Assembly (NCBI GenBank): GCA_949775045.1
Contig: OX459108.1
Location: 6,389,961 to 6,453,960 of the forward strand
DNA length: 64,000 bases
DNA from: Metridium senile
Lineage: Eukaryota; Cnidaria; Anthozoa; Actiniaria; Metridiidae
Direction: 5' to 3'
A program made the translations under genes and the position numbers. The notes under the pieces were generated by a model. That model did not search any database and was not told the origin of the DNA. It was given only the letters and a program-made list of their open reading frames with translations. Below, in pieces: positions 24,088-34,585 of the stretch (its first letter is position 1; the number at the start of each line of letters is the position of its first letter).

Positions 24088-25233
24088 TTAAAGCCAAATA
24101 CAATATTTTGGCATCTTCAGGACAGGTCGGCATGTGAAGATTTTTATGATAATGTGAGCCAGTTCAGAAAATTCAGGGATGCAGTCTTGTGAAATAGAAT
24201 GGCTACAAAGTAACTGCTCACACACATTTATGTCGGTGTTCTCAACCTTAATAATAAGGTCTTGTGTATCTGTTACCTCAGGAAGAGCATACAGCAGATC
24301 AGGACGTCCAGCAGGTGAATTACAGGTTTTAGATGGTCTGATTCTATGATTGTTCCATAATCTAGCAACTCTTATGAGTTCTTCCCTAATAATGTCCATA
24401 TAACAAAACTTTAAGCACTCTACATGTAATATGTTGGAATCACAATAAAGGCCACTTGCTCGAAGGCTTTTGAAGTTATCCATCCACCAATTTGTACACC
24501 CTTTTCTCAACTGGCTCCACCATGCTTCTATTCTTTGATAAGAGACCGAACGACCATTAAGAAAGCTCTTGTCACCAGCAAATGAATCACAAGAATTTCT
24601 TCTAAGAAAACGTTGTATTCCTGCAACATTGGTGTTTTCTGTACCATAATCGGCTCGTACAATACGTGATGTGCCACCAACTTCTCTAATGCATTTAACA
24701 TAGTGCTTCGCAACAACAGCTGGGTCATTGTTCGTTGTTCCGACTTCTAGCCACATTATTCGTCTACTATAGCCGTCTATACAACCATGTACACAAAAAC
24801 CGAATGGTTTTAACTTGTCGTAACCGTCTATATGCCAAAGGTAATTAGGACCGTGCCCGTTGTACTGTCGCCTCTTTAAACGATGGCGCAAACGTCGTTC
24901 CACTCCATCAGGATCGACAACACTGAGAGCGTGTCTTACTGTTTCTTTACTAACAACTAGACCATGTTCCACCACTAATCTTTGCCACATAGCTCTATAG
25001 CCAATCTCACTTCCACTGCCTCTACGCTCTTGTTCAATAGCACTTAATATCGTTCGGAGGTTTGAGAAACTGCCTTTTCTTGTTAGGCCTTTCGAAGCAA
25101 GTACTCTTTTGAGCTGTCTGATACTTAATGTTTGACGGTGTAACAACAGAAGACAGCAAACTATTTCTTTTTGAGAGTATCCAAGGTGAAAGTATTCCTC
25201 AATTAGCCTGTCGCGTTCTCTCCTATCCGCCAT
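24088..25233 (-). CDS. rve-like integrase transposase, intact
   Basis: The 381-aa protein is expected to cleave and join the element's TIRs in the nucleus. The ATG chosen is the first outside the minisatellite; the frame stays open into it but reads only repeat. Residues 1-130 hold helix-turn-helix-like segments (YSQKEIVCCLLLLH; SIRQLKRVLASKGLTRKGSF). The catalytic core follows with the three acidic residues in order: Asp136 in WHIDGYDKLK, Asp195 in VRADYGTEN and Glu236 in QRIEAWWSQL. This core matches the eukaryotic integrase-core family found in many fish and invertebrate transposons. The downstream WNNHRIRPSKTCNSPAGRPD segment is also typical. No frameshift or stop was found. The C-terminal 60 residues are not recognisable and may be element-specific. 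Confidence 0.85.
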   Translation of the reverse strand: MADRRERDRLIEEYFHLGYSQKEIVCCLLLLHRQTLSIRQLKRVLASKGLTRKGSFSNLRTILSAIEQERRGSGSEIGYRAMWQRLVVEHGLVVSKETVRHALSVVDPDGVERRLRHRLKRRQYNGHGPNYLWHIDGYDKLKPFGFCVHGCIDGYSRRIMWLEVGTTNNDPAVVAKHYVKCIREVGGTSRIVRADYGTENTNVAGIQRFLRRNSCDSFAGDKSFLNGRSVSYQRIEAWWSQLRKGCTNWWMDNFKSLRASGLYCDSNILHVECLKFCYMDIIREELIRVARLWNNHRIRPSKTCNSPAGRPDLLYALPEVTDTQDLIIKVENTDINVCEQLLCSHSISQDCIPEFSELAHIIIKIFTCRPVLKMPKYCIWL

Positions 25234-25262
25234 TTTGGTTTTACATAGCATGCGCAATTCAA

Positions 25263-25615
25263 ACTGGATAAAACTCGTCCAAAAACTCGTCCAAAAACTC
25301 GTCCAAAAACTCGTCCAAAAACTCGACCAAAAACTCGTCCAAAAACTCGACCAAAAACTCGTCCAAAAACTCGTCCAAAAACTCGACCAAAAACTCGACC
25401 AAAAACTCGACAGAAAAAAAAAAGTCGACCAAAACTTGACCAAAAACTCGACAGAAAAAAAAAGTCGACCAAAAACTTGACCAAAAACTCGACCAAAAAC
25501 TCGTCCAAAAACTCGTCCAAAAACTCGACCAAAAACTCGACCAAAAACTCGACAGAAAAAAAAAAGTCGACCTAAAACTTGACCAAAAAGTCGTCCAAAA
25601 ACTCGACAGAAAAAA
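25263..25615. repeat. Right TIR minisatellite, 12-bp units
   Basis: CTCGTCCAAAAA and CTCGACCAAAAA units are interrupted by CAGAAAAAAAA blocks. It is inverted relative to 22530-22790 and about 90 bp longer, so the two arms have gained or lost units independently. Confidence 0.9.
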
Positions 25616-26143
25616 AATTTACATGTCCCCTAGAGGGCTCCGTAAATTTGAGATTAAAGCATAAATTTGTGTTAATTAAATCATGAATTACGTTGCTTGA
25701 TTAATACGTTTGAGCACTAAAGTATTTCACACATGAGTAATTGCTTTCGTGCGCTGGATTCTGCAAATGAATATAAATGTCCTATGAATGAATAGTGGAT
25801 GGTGATTAAACTATCCAAAAGATAACTTTTGTTTGCAAAATCAACCTGCAGTTGAATTGTATATTTTTAAGCGACATTTTAACCTACAATTCAAAGTTAC
25901 GGGTGATTGCTAGTCTTGTTTATTTTATCGTCCGGAATTGCACATACCTTAGTGGATTTTAGTAGTATTTCTAAAACCGTCTCCTACACTTATTGAAAAC
26001 TATTAAAAGCCCTTCTTTTCACACAAGATAAAACATTGTTTGCAATTGAAAACGTACTAATTATTTTGGCGTTATCATTTGAATCTGCAGAAAAATCACC
26101 ATTTCAAAAAAAATGTTGGAAAAAAATGTAAAAAATTTGGGGT

Positions 26144-26215
26144 ATTTCAGCTGTTTCAGCTGTTTCAGCTGTTTCAGCTGTTTCAGCTGTTTCAGTCGTT
26201 TCAGTTTCAGCTTTT
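26144..26215. repeat. 9-bp microsatellite (TTTCAGCTG)n
   Basis: Five to six tandem TTTCAGCTG units are followed by degenerate ones. Each unit carries the E-box CAGCTG. Any Leu/Lys/Gln- or Phe/Gln-rich frame over it is a by-product of the repeat. Confidence 0.85.
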
Positions 26216-26439
26216 TATCGCGAAGATCATATACTTTATAATGAATTTTTGCGCTATAAAAAAACATTAAAAATTATTATTATCAAAGATGGCGACATCT
26301 AGTGAACTTAAATATGCTTTTTCTCTTCGAGTAAGTCTTTCTTTGCTGTTTGAACGGAATTTGTGTAATATCTTGTCACCTTCGAATCGATATGTGTTCA
26401 GAAATATCCGGTAAAACATAGAAGACAAAAGATATTGAG

Positions 26440-26957
26440 GCCGAAGTGAGTCACGTCGTCGTTTCGTAGTTTCCTCGTGTTATGTCTCGTCACTTTATCT
26501 CGAAAACATGATCACATCACTCCTGTCCCTATTGACTTGCACTTGCTTCCTGTTGCTGACCGTATTAAGTTTGAAATAATTCTTCTAACATTTAAAGCAC
26601 TCCATGGTCTTTCGCCTGTTTACATTCAAGATCTCATCACTATTCACAAACCTGCAAGAAATCTCCGCTCATCTTCTCGCTTGTTGCTATCCTCAAAGTC
26701 GTACAATCTCAAGTCATATGGTCTACGTTCTTTCTCAGTCGCTGCTCCTCTACTTTGGAACTCTCTACCTCCTCCAATTACTGTCATTTCAAGTGTATCT
26801 TCGTTCAAGTCCAAACTCAAAACTCATTTATTTAAATTAGCTTTTTCATTGTAATCATATCCATTTTTGTATTTTTGTATTTTGTATTTTTATTTTAAGC
26901 GCTTAGAACAGACTTGAATAAGCGCTATATAAGCTATATACATTATTATTATTATAA
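26440..26957 (+). pseudogene. 3' end of an L2/CR1-type LINE
   Basis: A 125-codon frame (26477-26854) matches the C-terminus of L2/CR1 reverse transcriptase proteins. It includes LLPVADRIKFEIILLTFKAL, then ALHGLSPVYIQDLI, SFSVAAPLLWNSLP and SFKSKLKTHLFKLAF. It is followed by a short 3' region with AAGCGCTATATAA and an (ATT)n tail, the usual end of these elements. Everything upstream of the thumb is missing, so it is a severely 5'-truncated insertion within the 8.16-kb element. Confidence 0.85.
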
Positions 26958-27018
26958 AGACAATAGAATCGTGACGTCATAAGGATAGTCAGATCTGATT
27001 ATAACCCGGACTGTTCAA

Positions 27019-27430
27019 CGGTGGTAGAAAATCTCGAAGCTTGTGGTTTGAGTCATTGTCGATAGATGTAAATAACTTTTTACACAACTTCTCTCTTCTT
27101 TCATAGAGAAACTCCAAGCCAGTTTCCATCAGGGCTTCACGGTATTTGCGTTCTGGTAAAATTATACGTAAGGCATGCTTTTGTATATGTTCAATGTCGT
27201 CAGACAAATAACGTGGGATACTATGGTGGAAAACTTGGCAGGAGTACTCCAACATTGATCTTATGCAGCTACAATAAAACTGGATTAATGATTTAAAGTC
27301 TACATCCGCACGTCTCAATTGCTTGATTAAGTATAGACGCTTTGAGGCCTTGGTTATAATGTCATCAATGTGATTGTGAGATTGTCACTAATTGTCACGC
27401 CCAGGATTTTAGCACTTTTCACAACTTGAT
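27019..27430 (-). pseudogene. LINE reverse transcriptase C-terminal fragment
   Basis: The frame includes SCIRSMLEYSCQVFHHSIP and HIQKHALRIILPERKYREAL, which mark the thumb and C-terminal region of a Jockey/CR1-group RT. Upstream RT blocks are absent beyond about 27430. The reading frame ran on into 18755-18846 before the 8.16-kb element inserted. It is unrelated in sequence to the L2-type fragment just to its left. Confidence 0.8.
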
Positions 27431-28117
27431 CACTTGACGAAATAAAAGCAAGCATTTCTCTCCTATTTTTTATTCATTGAAAAAAAATCCATCTTAAATA
27501 TAATAAAGTGAATAACAAGAAGTTTAACTATCAAGTTATTTATCCACAGTTTCTCAGATGCTATGCTAACGAACATTGTCGCTAGCTTGCAGTCTACATC
27601 GAAAATACATTATTGTATGGTTTGATGTTCTCTTCAGTTTATTGTTGATAATTTAGCAAGCTACAAACACGCAAATGATTTGAATTTCGTGCCTCATATT
27701 CCTGATTGTAATGGTACAAAAGCTATATAGAGATTATTAGCTCTTCGAATCATATCGAAAACAAGCGAGGCTTTGCGAGCATAATGCTCGCTGAGAGTCG
27801 TTGCCGCGGAAACATCCAAATTTGTTCACGTTCACGTGATACCCTCTATCATATACCCCTATATCATAAATAGAGCTAATAAAACCGTCTTGTTTTCTTG
27901 CACCAAGAATGAATTCTTTCAAACGACAATCTAATTTTTGCGGGTTATTTAGGTTCCAAGTCACTTTTGTGGCTTAAGAAAGCTTTCAATAAACAACGCT
28001 GTGCTGTCTTTTTGTATTTTTGTATAGTCGTTTCTCTCCCAAAAATGGCAATATTCTCCTCAGAAACAAAAAGAACAAATCTAAGTTTTGAATTTGAATT
28101 TTTGAATTTTTTTTGGC
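27431..28117. other. Non-coding interval
   Basis: AT-rich sequence with one unassigned 75-codon minus-strand ORF (27737-27964, ending CFRYDSKS). That ORF has no recognisable domain and no start context that supports translation. The GPCR-associated 3' flank begins at about 28118. Confidence 0.45.
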
Positions 28118-28330
28118 AGAATTTCGTAGATCAATATTTGTTTTCTCCTTATACGTAGGATAATAGGGACTGAGAACGACGTCCCAGTAGATGCAAAATG
28201 GAAGGTGAGTTTAACGACTTTGGTACTAAGGCTCACATTGTATCCACGCTTTACAATTTTTTACAATTACTAGTGTGGTTAATGCCTGGAATGCCTCTGA
28301 GACCAAAATGTTGCAACGGGAGAAACTCCT

Positions 28331-29416
28331 CTACAATGCTGTGTTTTGTTTGTTATCGTCTTCCATAATTTTCCCCGATATAATACCAGGTTCACAATGT
28401 TCCTGTTTTTGCTGCGATGGAGTTGTTCTCATTTCTAGTGGATGAACACTCGTACAAACCAATCGTTTGGCTGCTTCTCGAAAGTCAGACAAAAATATCA
28501 AATATATTACAGGGCCGAAGCAGGAGTTAACGAGAGGGAGAAAAACTTGTAAATACTCAAACAAATGCGAACCATAGCAGAAAACGGAATGCATCATGGT
28601 GAAGATTTCAGGAAACATTTTTAAAGCCCTCCAACACGTAAAAGGGAGATAGCAACTTATATAAAGAAGTAACGAACTCAAAACCATTTTCATTGCGCTA
28701 GCCATTCTCCTGGCCCTCGCTCGCCTTTGTATCTCAGGGAGACTGTCTTGAATGGTTTGTTGATTTGAAAGTCTTTTTAACGTTATTGCGCTAAGAATAA
28801 GTATTATACAATTCACAACAATGATAGTTCCAAATACAATTATTCGTAAAGTAAAAGGTGCTTCTAGTTCAATGCAGTGCCCTTTAGATATTGTTGTTAT
28901 TGGTATTGCAGTAGATGCCACAGCAAATGAAGGCAGCCAAGAGAACATCAAATCTCTTACTCGTTTTTTTAATGTGTATGGCCGAGATCTCTGAAATCCT
29001 GTAGCTCTGAATCGTCCAATGCTGATTATAAAGAGCGTGAAGTACGAAGAAAATATCGAATAAATGGTAAAAAATGTTAGTATCTTGCAAAGAACTGCTC
29101 CTCGGCTAGGTATCATGACATCAGCCCAAGAATTATAATTGAATGTGGATGAACCTCTTAACCCTATTATTGTTATAACAACCATCAGACCATCAGCCAC
29201 GGCCATATTGGTAATCAAATGATGCATGTTTTTTCTTACAGTGTATTTAGCAGCGAGTACGATGATGAAGATGTTATTAAGGATACCAAATCCACCAAAA
29301 AGGGAGACAGCGATGATTTTCAAAGTACTAGTTAGATTTGTATCTGTTAGGTTGCATGATGAGACGCCCTGGTTGTTAGTAGAAATGTTCATGGTACCAA
29401 ACGTGGAGTTATTCAT
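28331..29416 (-). CDS. Class A GPCR paralogue, intact, intronless
   Basis: A 361-aa paralogue of 14211-15308 with the same N-terminal start context. TM2 has NMAVADGL, the TM3 end is SIGRFRATG, TM4 has FSWLPS, TM6 has SCYLPF and TM7 has NSCFGPVIYLIFL. The TM7 motif is GPxxY here and SPxxY in the sister gene, so the position equivalent to Asn7.49 varies within the family. The C-terminus is shorter by a small deletion in the Gln/Glu-rich tail. About 210 bp of 3' flank and the 5' flank are shared with the block copies, so the duplication included flanking DNA. It is expected to be a plasma-membrane receptor with unknown ligand. Confidence 0.88.
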   Translation of the reverse strand: MNNSTFGTMNISTNNQGVSSCNLTDTNLTSTLKIIAVSLFGGFGILNNIFIIVLAAKYTVRKNMHHLITNMAVADGLMVVITIIGLRGSSTFNYNSWADVMIPSRGAVLCKILTFFTIYSIFSSYFTLFIISIGRFRATGFQRSRPYTLKKRVRDLMFSWLPSFAVASTAIPITTISKGHCIELEAPFTLRIIVFGTIIVVNCIILILSAITLKRLSNQQTIQDSLPEIQRRARARRMASAMKMVLSSLLLYISCYLPFTCWRALKMFPEIFTMMHSVFCYGSHLFEYLQVFLPLVNSCFGPVIYLIFLSDFREAAKRLVCTSVHPLEMRTTPSQQKQEHCEPGIISGKIMEDDNKQNTAL

Positions 29417-29739
29417 GATATTTTGGGCACTTTGTTTAGAATATTAATTTACTTTATAGAAATGATGTGCTAAATCTGAAAATAAACTCAAAGAGCAGTT
29501 GAATCAAGTCGAACTTTGATGAGCTTATTTCAGGGCCCGTGTTTGGGAAGATATACACTCTGCCCTCGTTCAAATTATCTAGATGTTATGCTGGATTGAT
29601 CACGCATCAAGAGTTGCTAGTCAATACCTTCTGTTATCGATCTAGACAGTTATTTGAGCAACGGTATGCATTTAGTAGGTCATATATATTGGCGGTATTT
29701 GCACCTGTTCACTTGAAATGTCAGATCATGAAAAAAGTA

Positions 29740-30505
29740 ATTTATATATATTTGATTTATTTGATTTATTTTGCTTGAGGTATGATGGATTGACAACAAT
29801 ATAATGTCAATAATCCTGGCTCATTCTAATGCTCACTATTGTTTTATTTCCTCATTTCCTAGCTATTTGGCAGCTCGCAGAGTAAAACTTATTTATATAT
29901 ATTTGATTTATTTGATTTATTTTGCTTGAGGTATGATGGATTGACAACAATATAATGTCAATAATCCTGGCTCATTCTAATGCTCACTATTGTTTTATTT
30001 CCTCATTTCCTAGGTATTTGGCAGCTCGCAGAGTGGAACTTATTTATATATATTTGATTTATTTGATTTATATTGCTTGAGGTATGATGGATTGACAACA
30101 ATATAATGTCAATGATCCTGGCTCATTCTAATGCTCACTATTGTTTTATTTCCTCATTTCCTAGCTATTTGGCAGCTCGCAGAGTGGAACTTATTTATAT
30201 ATATTTGATTTATTTGATTTATATTGCTTGAGGTATGATGGATTGACAACAATATAATGTCAATAATCCTGGCTCATTCTAATGCTCACTATTGTTTTAT
30301 TTCCTCATTTCCTAGCTATTTGGCAGCTCGCAGAGTGGAACTTATTTATATATATTTGATTTATTTGATTTATTTGATTTATTTTGCTTGAGGTATGATG
30401 GATTGACAACAATATAATGTCAATAATCCTGGCTCATTCTAATGCTCACTATTGTTTTATTTCCTCATTTCCTAGCTATTTGGCAGCTCGCAGAGTGGAA
30501 CTCGA
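29740..30505. repeat. Five-unit tandem array, period 151 bp
   Basis: The landmark GCTTGAGGTATGATGG recurs at 29773, 29924, 30075, 30226 and 30386. The spacing is 151 bp three times, then 160 bp, where a 9-bp TTTGATTTA is added. A single unit of the same sequence lies upstream of every other receptor in the cluster (for example 892, 10722, 16440). The array is thus a local expansion of a GPCR upstream segment. Identity between units is very high, with only scattered substitutions. Confidence 0.9.
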
Positions 30506-30842
30506 ATAGCGATCCGTACACAGGATTGATTGTAATGAGCTTTGAAATGAGCTTTCTAAGCACAAACTAATGATGTCATGGGTACAAAAACAAAGATTTT
30601 GAAAATGATATATTTCATTGATGCTGTACGTATAATTTGTCATATTTTAGAAGCCAGTACAACAATCATGTCAGTCTGTAATAATAATATATTTCACTGA
30701 AATCTCTCAACCTCAACAGATATGCGGACATATTACTGGGCAGTTTGAAAAACTGCTTTGGAAAATCACGAATCACATGCAACAACACAACCAAGGGGTT
30801 GTGTTAAATAAACTTACTAGAACAGAGCAAAAATACCAAATC

Positions 30843-30981
30843 ATGAATAACTCTACGTATACCATGAATATTTCTACTAATATCCAGGACGCCGATTCTC
30901 CCTGCCACATGACAGATAATAATCTAACTCGTATTTTGAAAATCATTGCTGTCTTCATTGTCGGTGGACTTGGTATCGTAA
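30843..30981 (+). pseudogene. GPCR 5' stub (N-terminus and start of TM1)
   Basis: Reads MNNSTYTMNISTN and then KIIAVFIVGGLGIV, matching the start of the neighbouring receptors. It is cut at the TM1 boundary by the left inverted repeat of the element at 30982-32233. The rest of the receptor is not found to the right, so the break involved more than a simple insertion. Confidence 0.75.
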
Positions 30982-32233
30982 CATCGCCAACTATTCCGGA
31001 CTTCCCGCCAGTCATCGAGGCCAACGCGTACGGATACCATGCGTAAAATAGAAAGTAAACACCGATTCGAGAATCCAAGATAGAATCAAAATCGATTGTA
31101 CAAAACTAAGTTAAATACGATTCTTTAAGTCAATTTAGCACCAAAGGATATTGAAGCAACTATCAAACTGTAATTCTGAAACATTTTTGGAGTTCAGTAT
31201 TATAAAATTGGTCATTTACAAGCGAAAAAACAACGACATGTCGACGATTTGAGGAAAGCCACAGGGAGCCCAAGCTCACTAAGGCCCGCACTCGATGAAA
31301 CCCACGCTACGGTTTGCCTTGTCTTTAACAGCTATCTCATTAAACTCTTTTGTAAATAAGAGTTGGGAAAACAAGCTTCATTTTGGTATCAAACATGTCT
31401 TAGTTTGCGAAGAATTTCCAAAGTTATCGCATCACAAAGTACCTCTACTTGAAGTAAGGATTGCAAGTATATGGCGTCTTACGAACGTCAATTGAATTTG
31501 GAGCTTTTTCAAAGTTAAAAAGGAAAGGTAAAACCTCGTTCGATTGACGACAAATTACACACAAGCAATGTATGATGTATTTAGTTTATGGAACAGCCAC
31601 GGTAAATGAGGTAACAAGCTTTGATTTTGAAAAATGATGCTATGAATATCACAATTTCGTGTTTTTCTTACAACTTTACAATCTGAAAATTCCTGAATAC
31701 AGAGCATGTATGGGAAGAAAACAGAAAACCGTCAACTATCGAAAATAAAGGTTTCTATTCAATTAATAAAGCTATGTTTGGTAAAAAGCAAATGCTTTAA
31801 TGTCATACAATATTTTCAAAAGGCAAAAAGAACGGTTTAATATGAACCCATACGTGTAGAACTTTCGGAGATGATTGAAAATGTGATACTATTTACTTAT
31901 CCACCATGGTAAATGAAGTGCCGAACGTTTGCTTGGCGCTACTACCGTCCAAAAATGCAAGTGTGCGTGATTTTTATAAAGCTCGAAGCGTCTTTCAGTT
32001 GTGTTCACAAATTGAAAGGAAAGGTAAAATAAACACTTACAAAGGTTACCGTAACAATTGGTTATGAAGCTTTATTTTAAATTGTATTATTGAGTTCCGG
32101 TTAGGTAAATCAAAATTATCAAACTGTTAGTGCAGTTATTTCATGTTTATATTTTCCTCGCATACATTCTCTTATGACTATTGTGGACATTCAAATTGAT
32201 GACCGGGTTCTATGGCCGGAATAGTTGGCGATG
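30982..32233. mobile_element. 1.25-kb non-coding inverted-repeat element
   Basis: CATCGCCAACTATTCCGG at the left and its exact inverse at 32216-32233 bound a segment without a transposase. No clean target duplication is visible, and the right flank does not continue the GPCR frame. It may be a non-autonomous DNA transposon or the border of a rearrangement. Confidence 0.5.
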
Positions 32234-34040
32234 AATAATATAACTTACAGCCATTGGAAAATGAAATCATTGGAGATTTTAAATCATAAAAAAGTAATTA
32301 TTAGATAATGTAAATTATTATACAACACAACATATGTATCCTCAGGATATATTTCAACTAAACATTTTGTTATAAGTATAAACTGCCTCATGTATAAGTT
32401 TGTAACATAGCAAAACAAATGCAACATGTCAAATAGACTGACAATTTCAAGTATAAACTTATATTGAATAATGTGAACACAAAAATCTGATAAATCTCAG
32501 ATTTTTATTTTGTGAGCAAAAGATATTGGACATTAACAGCAATTCATATAACAAGTCATTTGATATTTCATGATAAACACTTTATTCTTGTCAATGTTTT
32601 GTGTATTATTTAAATAAAGTTTCTGTACATAGTACAACTAAACAATCATTAGAATAGAAACAATACCAAAGATCATTATATACTCGCCATACGATTACTG
32701 CTGTGATCAAGAACACTGTTTACAATTCTGATAAGTTGTAGTTGTAGGCTTTTGATCATAATTATTTTGCTCACAATATTGAGATGATTCGTACGTATGA
32801 TTCGTATTTCCTGGGTAATTCACAGCCATTGTTGTTCCTTCACGAGCACTAGAAGGGTTTTCGACAATATTTACTGTGCTGTCTGATCGTTTTTTACAGC
32901 CGTTGGTGTTCACTCACGACTAGGATTGAGATCTTCTTGTCTTTCAAACAAAACTTACCCTTATTCCTAACACCCAAACGAATAAAAAGAGTTAGATTTT
33001 GGTCATATTTCGAAAAATAATAATGGCGGATTGGAGCATTTTATAGCTTCCTAGCTTTAGCTTTGATGATGGTCATGCTCCAATCTGATTGGCTAATTGC
33101 ATTTCTGTCTACCAATCAAAGATGCTCAGTGATTTACGAAAACACTTCGTGACATCTTCGGCAGTTTCCGAAGTACAATTTGTGACTTGGAAACCAAAAA
33201 AAAAAAAATACGCGTTGCATAGGCCATAGGCCTGGGCACGAGTAATGACTTATAGTCCGGGTGCTCGCGATCGTATCCATCTTTTTGCTCTTTTTACAGA
33301 GGGTTCGATCTTAAAACGAACAAGAGATTACATCCTCCAGTTTGACACCAGACGCACTAAGCAATTTCATTTAAAAAACCGTTTTGAAAATGCTGAATGC
33401 TGAATGCTTTCTCATTAATAGCTTTTTTTGTACGTAGCATTTCTATTCACGATCAGCCATCTTTTTTTCTTTCTTACAATTTGAAACGACTACGTTCTTT
33501 TCGTAAAACTGACCATGACCTATCGCTGCCATAGATTAAAAATTGATTTGATTATGTTTATATTTCAATTTTTTTCATTGTGTGTTCATTTTATACTGTA
33601 AAATCGTTTTGATTTATTCTTATTTTTTTTTTACTTTCATTTCAAATGGATTTAGTTTTCATTGGATTCAAATTTATTTTTCTTAATTTAATATCATCTA
33701 AATTTTGTTTAAATTTATTTTCAAGTTTACATTATTTTCAATTTTTAAAAGGAGGAAAATGTCTAAAAATAAGCATTTTTATTTATAATATGGCAGATGT
33801 AGGCCACCATAAATGAGTATATAGTATATACGCGGATGTTTTCTATTTTGTAGAGTAATTTTGAACGTTTTAAAGATAATAAGCTGTGCTTGTCCGCTGT
33901 TCTGAAATATAAACAAGGTAGCCAGCCAATCAGAGCGTGTGCAGTATCTCAAACATTTTACGATAATCAAAATAATAGTATGTTAGCGTTCGTTATCGTG
34001 AGGTAATTGAAAAGATTACTTATAATGATCACTGAAAATC
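32234..34040. other. Intergenic interval
   Basis: AT-rich, with a 68-codon minus-strand ORF (32707-32913) of no known family and T-rich tracts near 33570-33720. The last 100 bp form the 5' flank of the split GPCR. No recognisable element or RNA was found. Confidence 0.45.
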
Positions 34041-34585
34041 ATGAATAGTTCTAGCAATAACACATGCTCTTCATTTACAAAAGAAACGAATGTTTTTCGT
34101 GTTTTTCAAATAACCTCTTTCACTCTTGTTGGTAGTTTTGTCGTTTTGGGAAACATTTCCATCATCTTACTCGCTGCTAAATACACCGCCAGAAGAAACC
34201 TGCATCATTTGATTATCAACATGGCCGTGGCTGACACTTTGGTTGTTTTAATGACATGGAGTTTATATTTACCAGGTTTATTTGATTACCACGAATGGTT
34301 GAATGTTAAACGCAATACTGCTGAAGTATTTTGCAAGTCTTTGAGCTTTTTTCTATCTGTCGGGACGTGGCTTTGTTTGGCTACTCTTCTGGTTATCAGT
34401 ATTGAACGATTCAGAGCAACAAGACAAACATTACAAATATCACGACCGTACACACTGAAATAAAGAATGGCAGTACTTGCATGCACTTGGGTAACTGCTA
34501 TTGCACTGGCATTTAATCAATATTTTGCTGCCTATATCGCAAAAAAGCGCAACACTTGCAATTGTTACTCAAAATCGCCTTCATT

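Larger units (their letters stand above)
22501..25644. mobile_element. Integrase-type DNA transposon with minisatellite TIRs, 6-bp TSD
   Basis: The ends are inverted repeats starting TACGGAGCCCTCTAGGGGAC. They are flanked by AATTTG at 22495-22500 and 25645-25650. Each TIR continues into a long 12-bp minisatellite (GTCGAGTTTTTG family), giving TIRs of about 280-380 bp. An intact rve-like transposase lies at 24088-25233. The 6-bp target duplication and single integrase-like gene fit the eukaryotic IS3EU group, though that name is from memory. The intact gene, matching TIRs and perfect TSD indicate recent activity. Confidence 0.88.
22196..25944. mobile_element. TA-flanked MITE (about 0.6 kb), split by another transposon
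   Basis: The ends are TGTGCAATTCCGGAC and its inverted copy, bounded by TA at 22194-22195 and 25945-25946. A second direct copy of the terminal motif lies at about 22371, and a degenerate one near 22391, recalling the IR/DR ends of Tc1-like elements. Without the nested 3.14-kb element the MITE is about 0.6 kb and has no ORF. It sits just upstream of the paired-domain transposase exon, probably within its intron. Confidence 0.75.
18852..27013. mobile_element. 8.16-kb CAGTCCGG-TIR element, 5-bp TSD
   Basis: Inverted ends of about 60 bp start CAGTCCGG and include TGACGTCACGATTCTATTG. They are flanked by the direct repeat TTCAA (18847-18851 and 27014-27018). Removing the element and one TTCAA rejoins a LINE reading frame, which confirms the borders. 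The 5-bp target and the CAG terminus suggest a hAT5-type element, but no hAT transposase is recognised. Cargo seen is a paired-domain Tc1-like transposase, a zinc-knuckle protein, a MITE containing an integrase-type transposon, and a 3' LINE fragment. A 1.17-kb relative lies at 53036-54208. Confidence 0.85.

Noticed and set aside
22571..25544. Long open frames over the 12-bp arrays (Phe/Leu/Val-, Ser/Phe/Trp- and Lys/Asn-rich)
   Set aside because: A 12-bp period keeps several frames open on both strands. The sequence is TIR minisatellite; only the part from 25233 down is a real gene.
26289..26335. Short plus-strand exon (ATGGCGACATCTAGTG... to CGA|GTAAGT)
   Set aside because: Good start and donor, but no following exon; the next sequence is a LINE fragment. 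Too little support.
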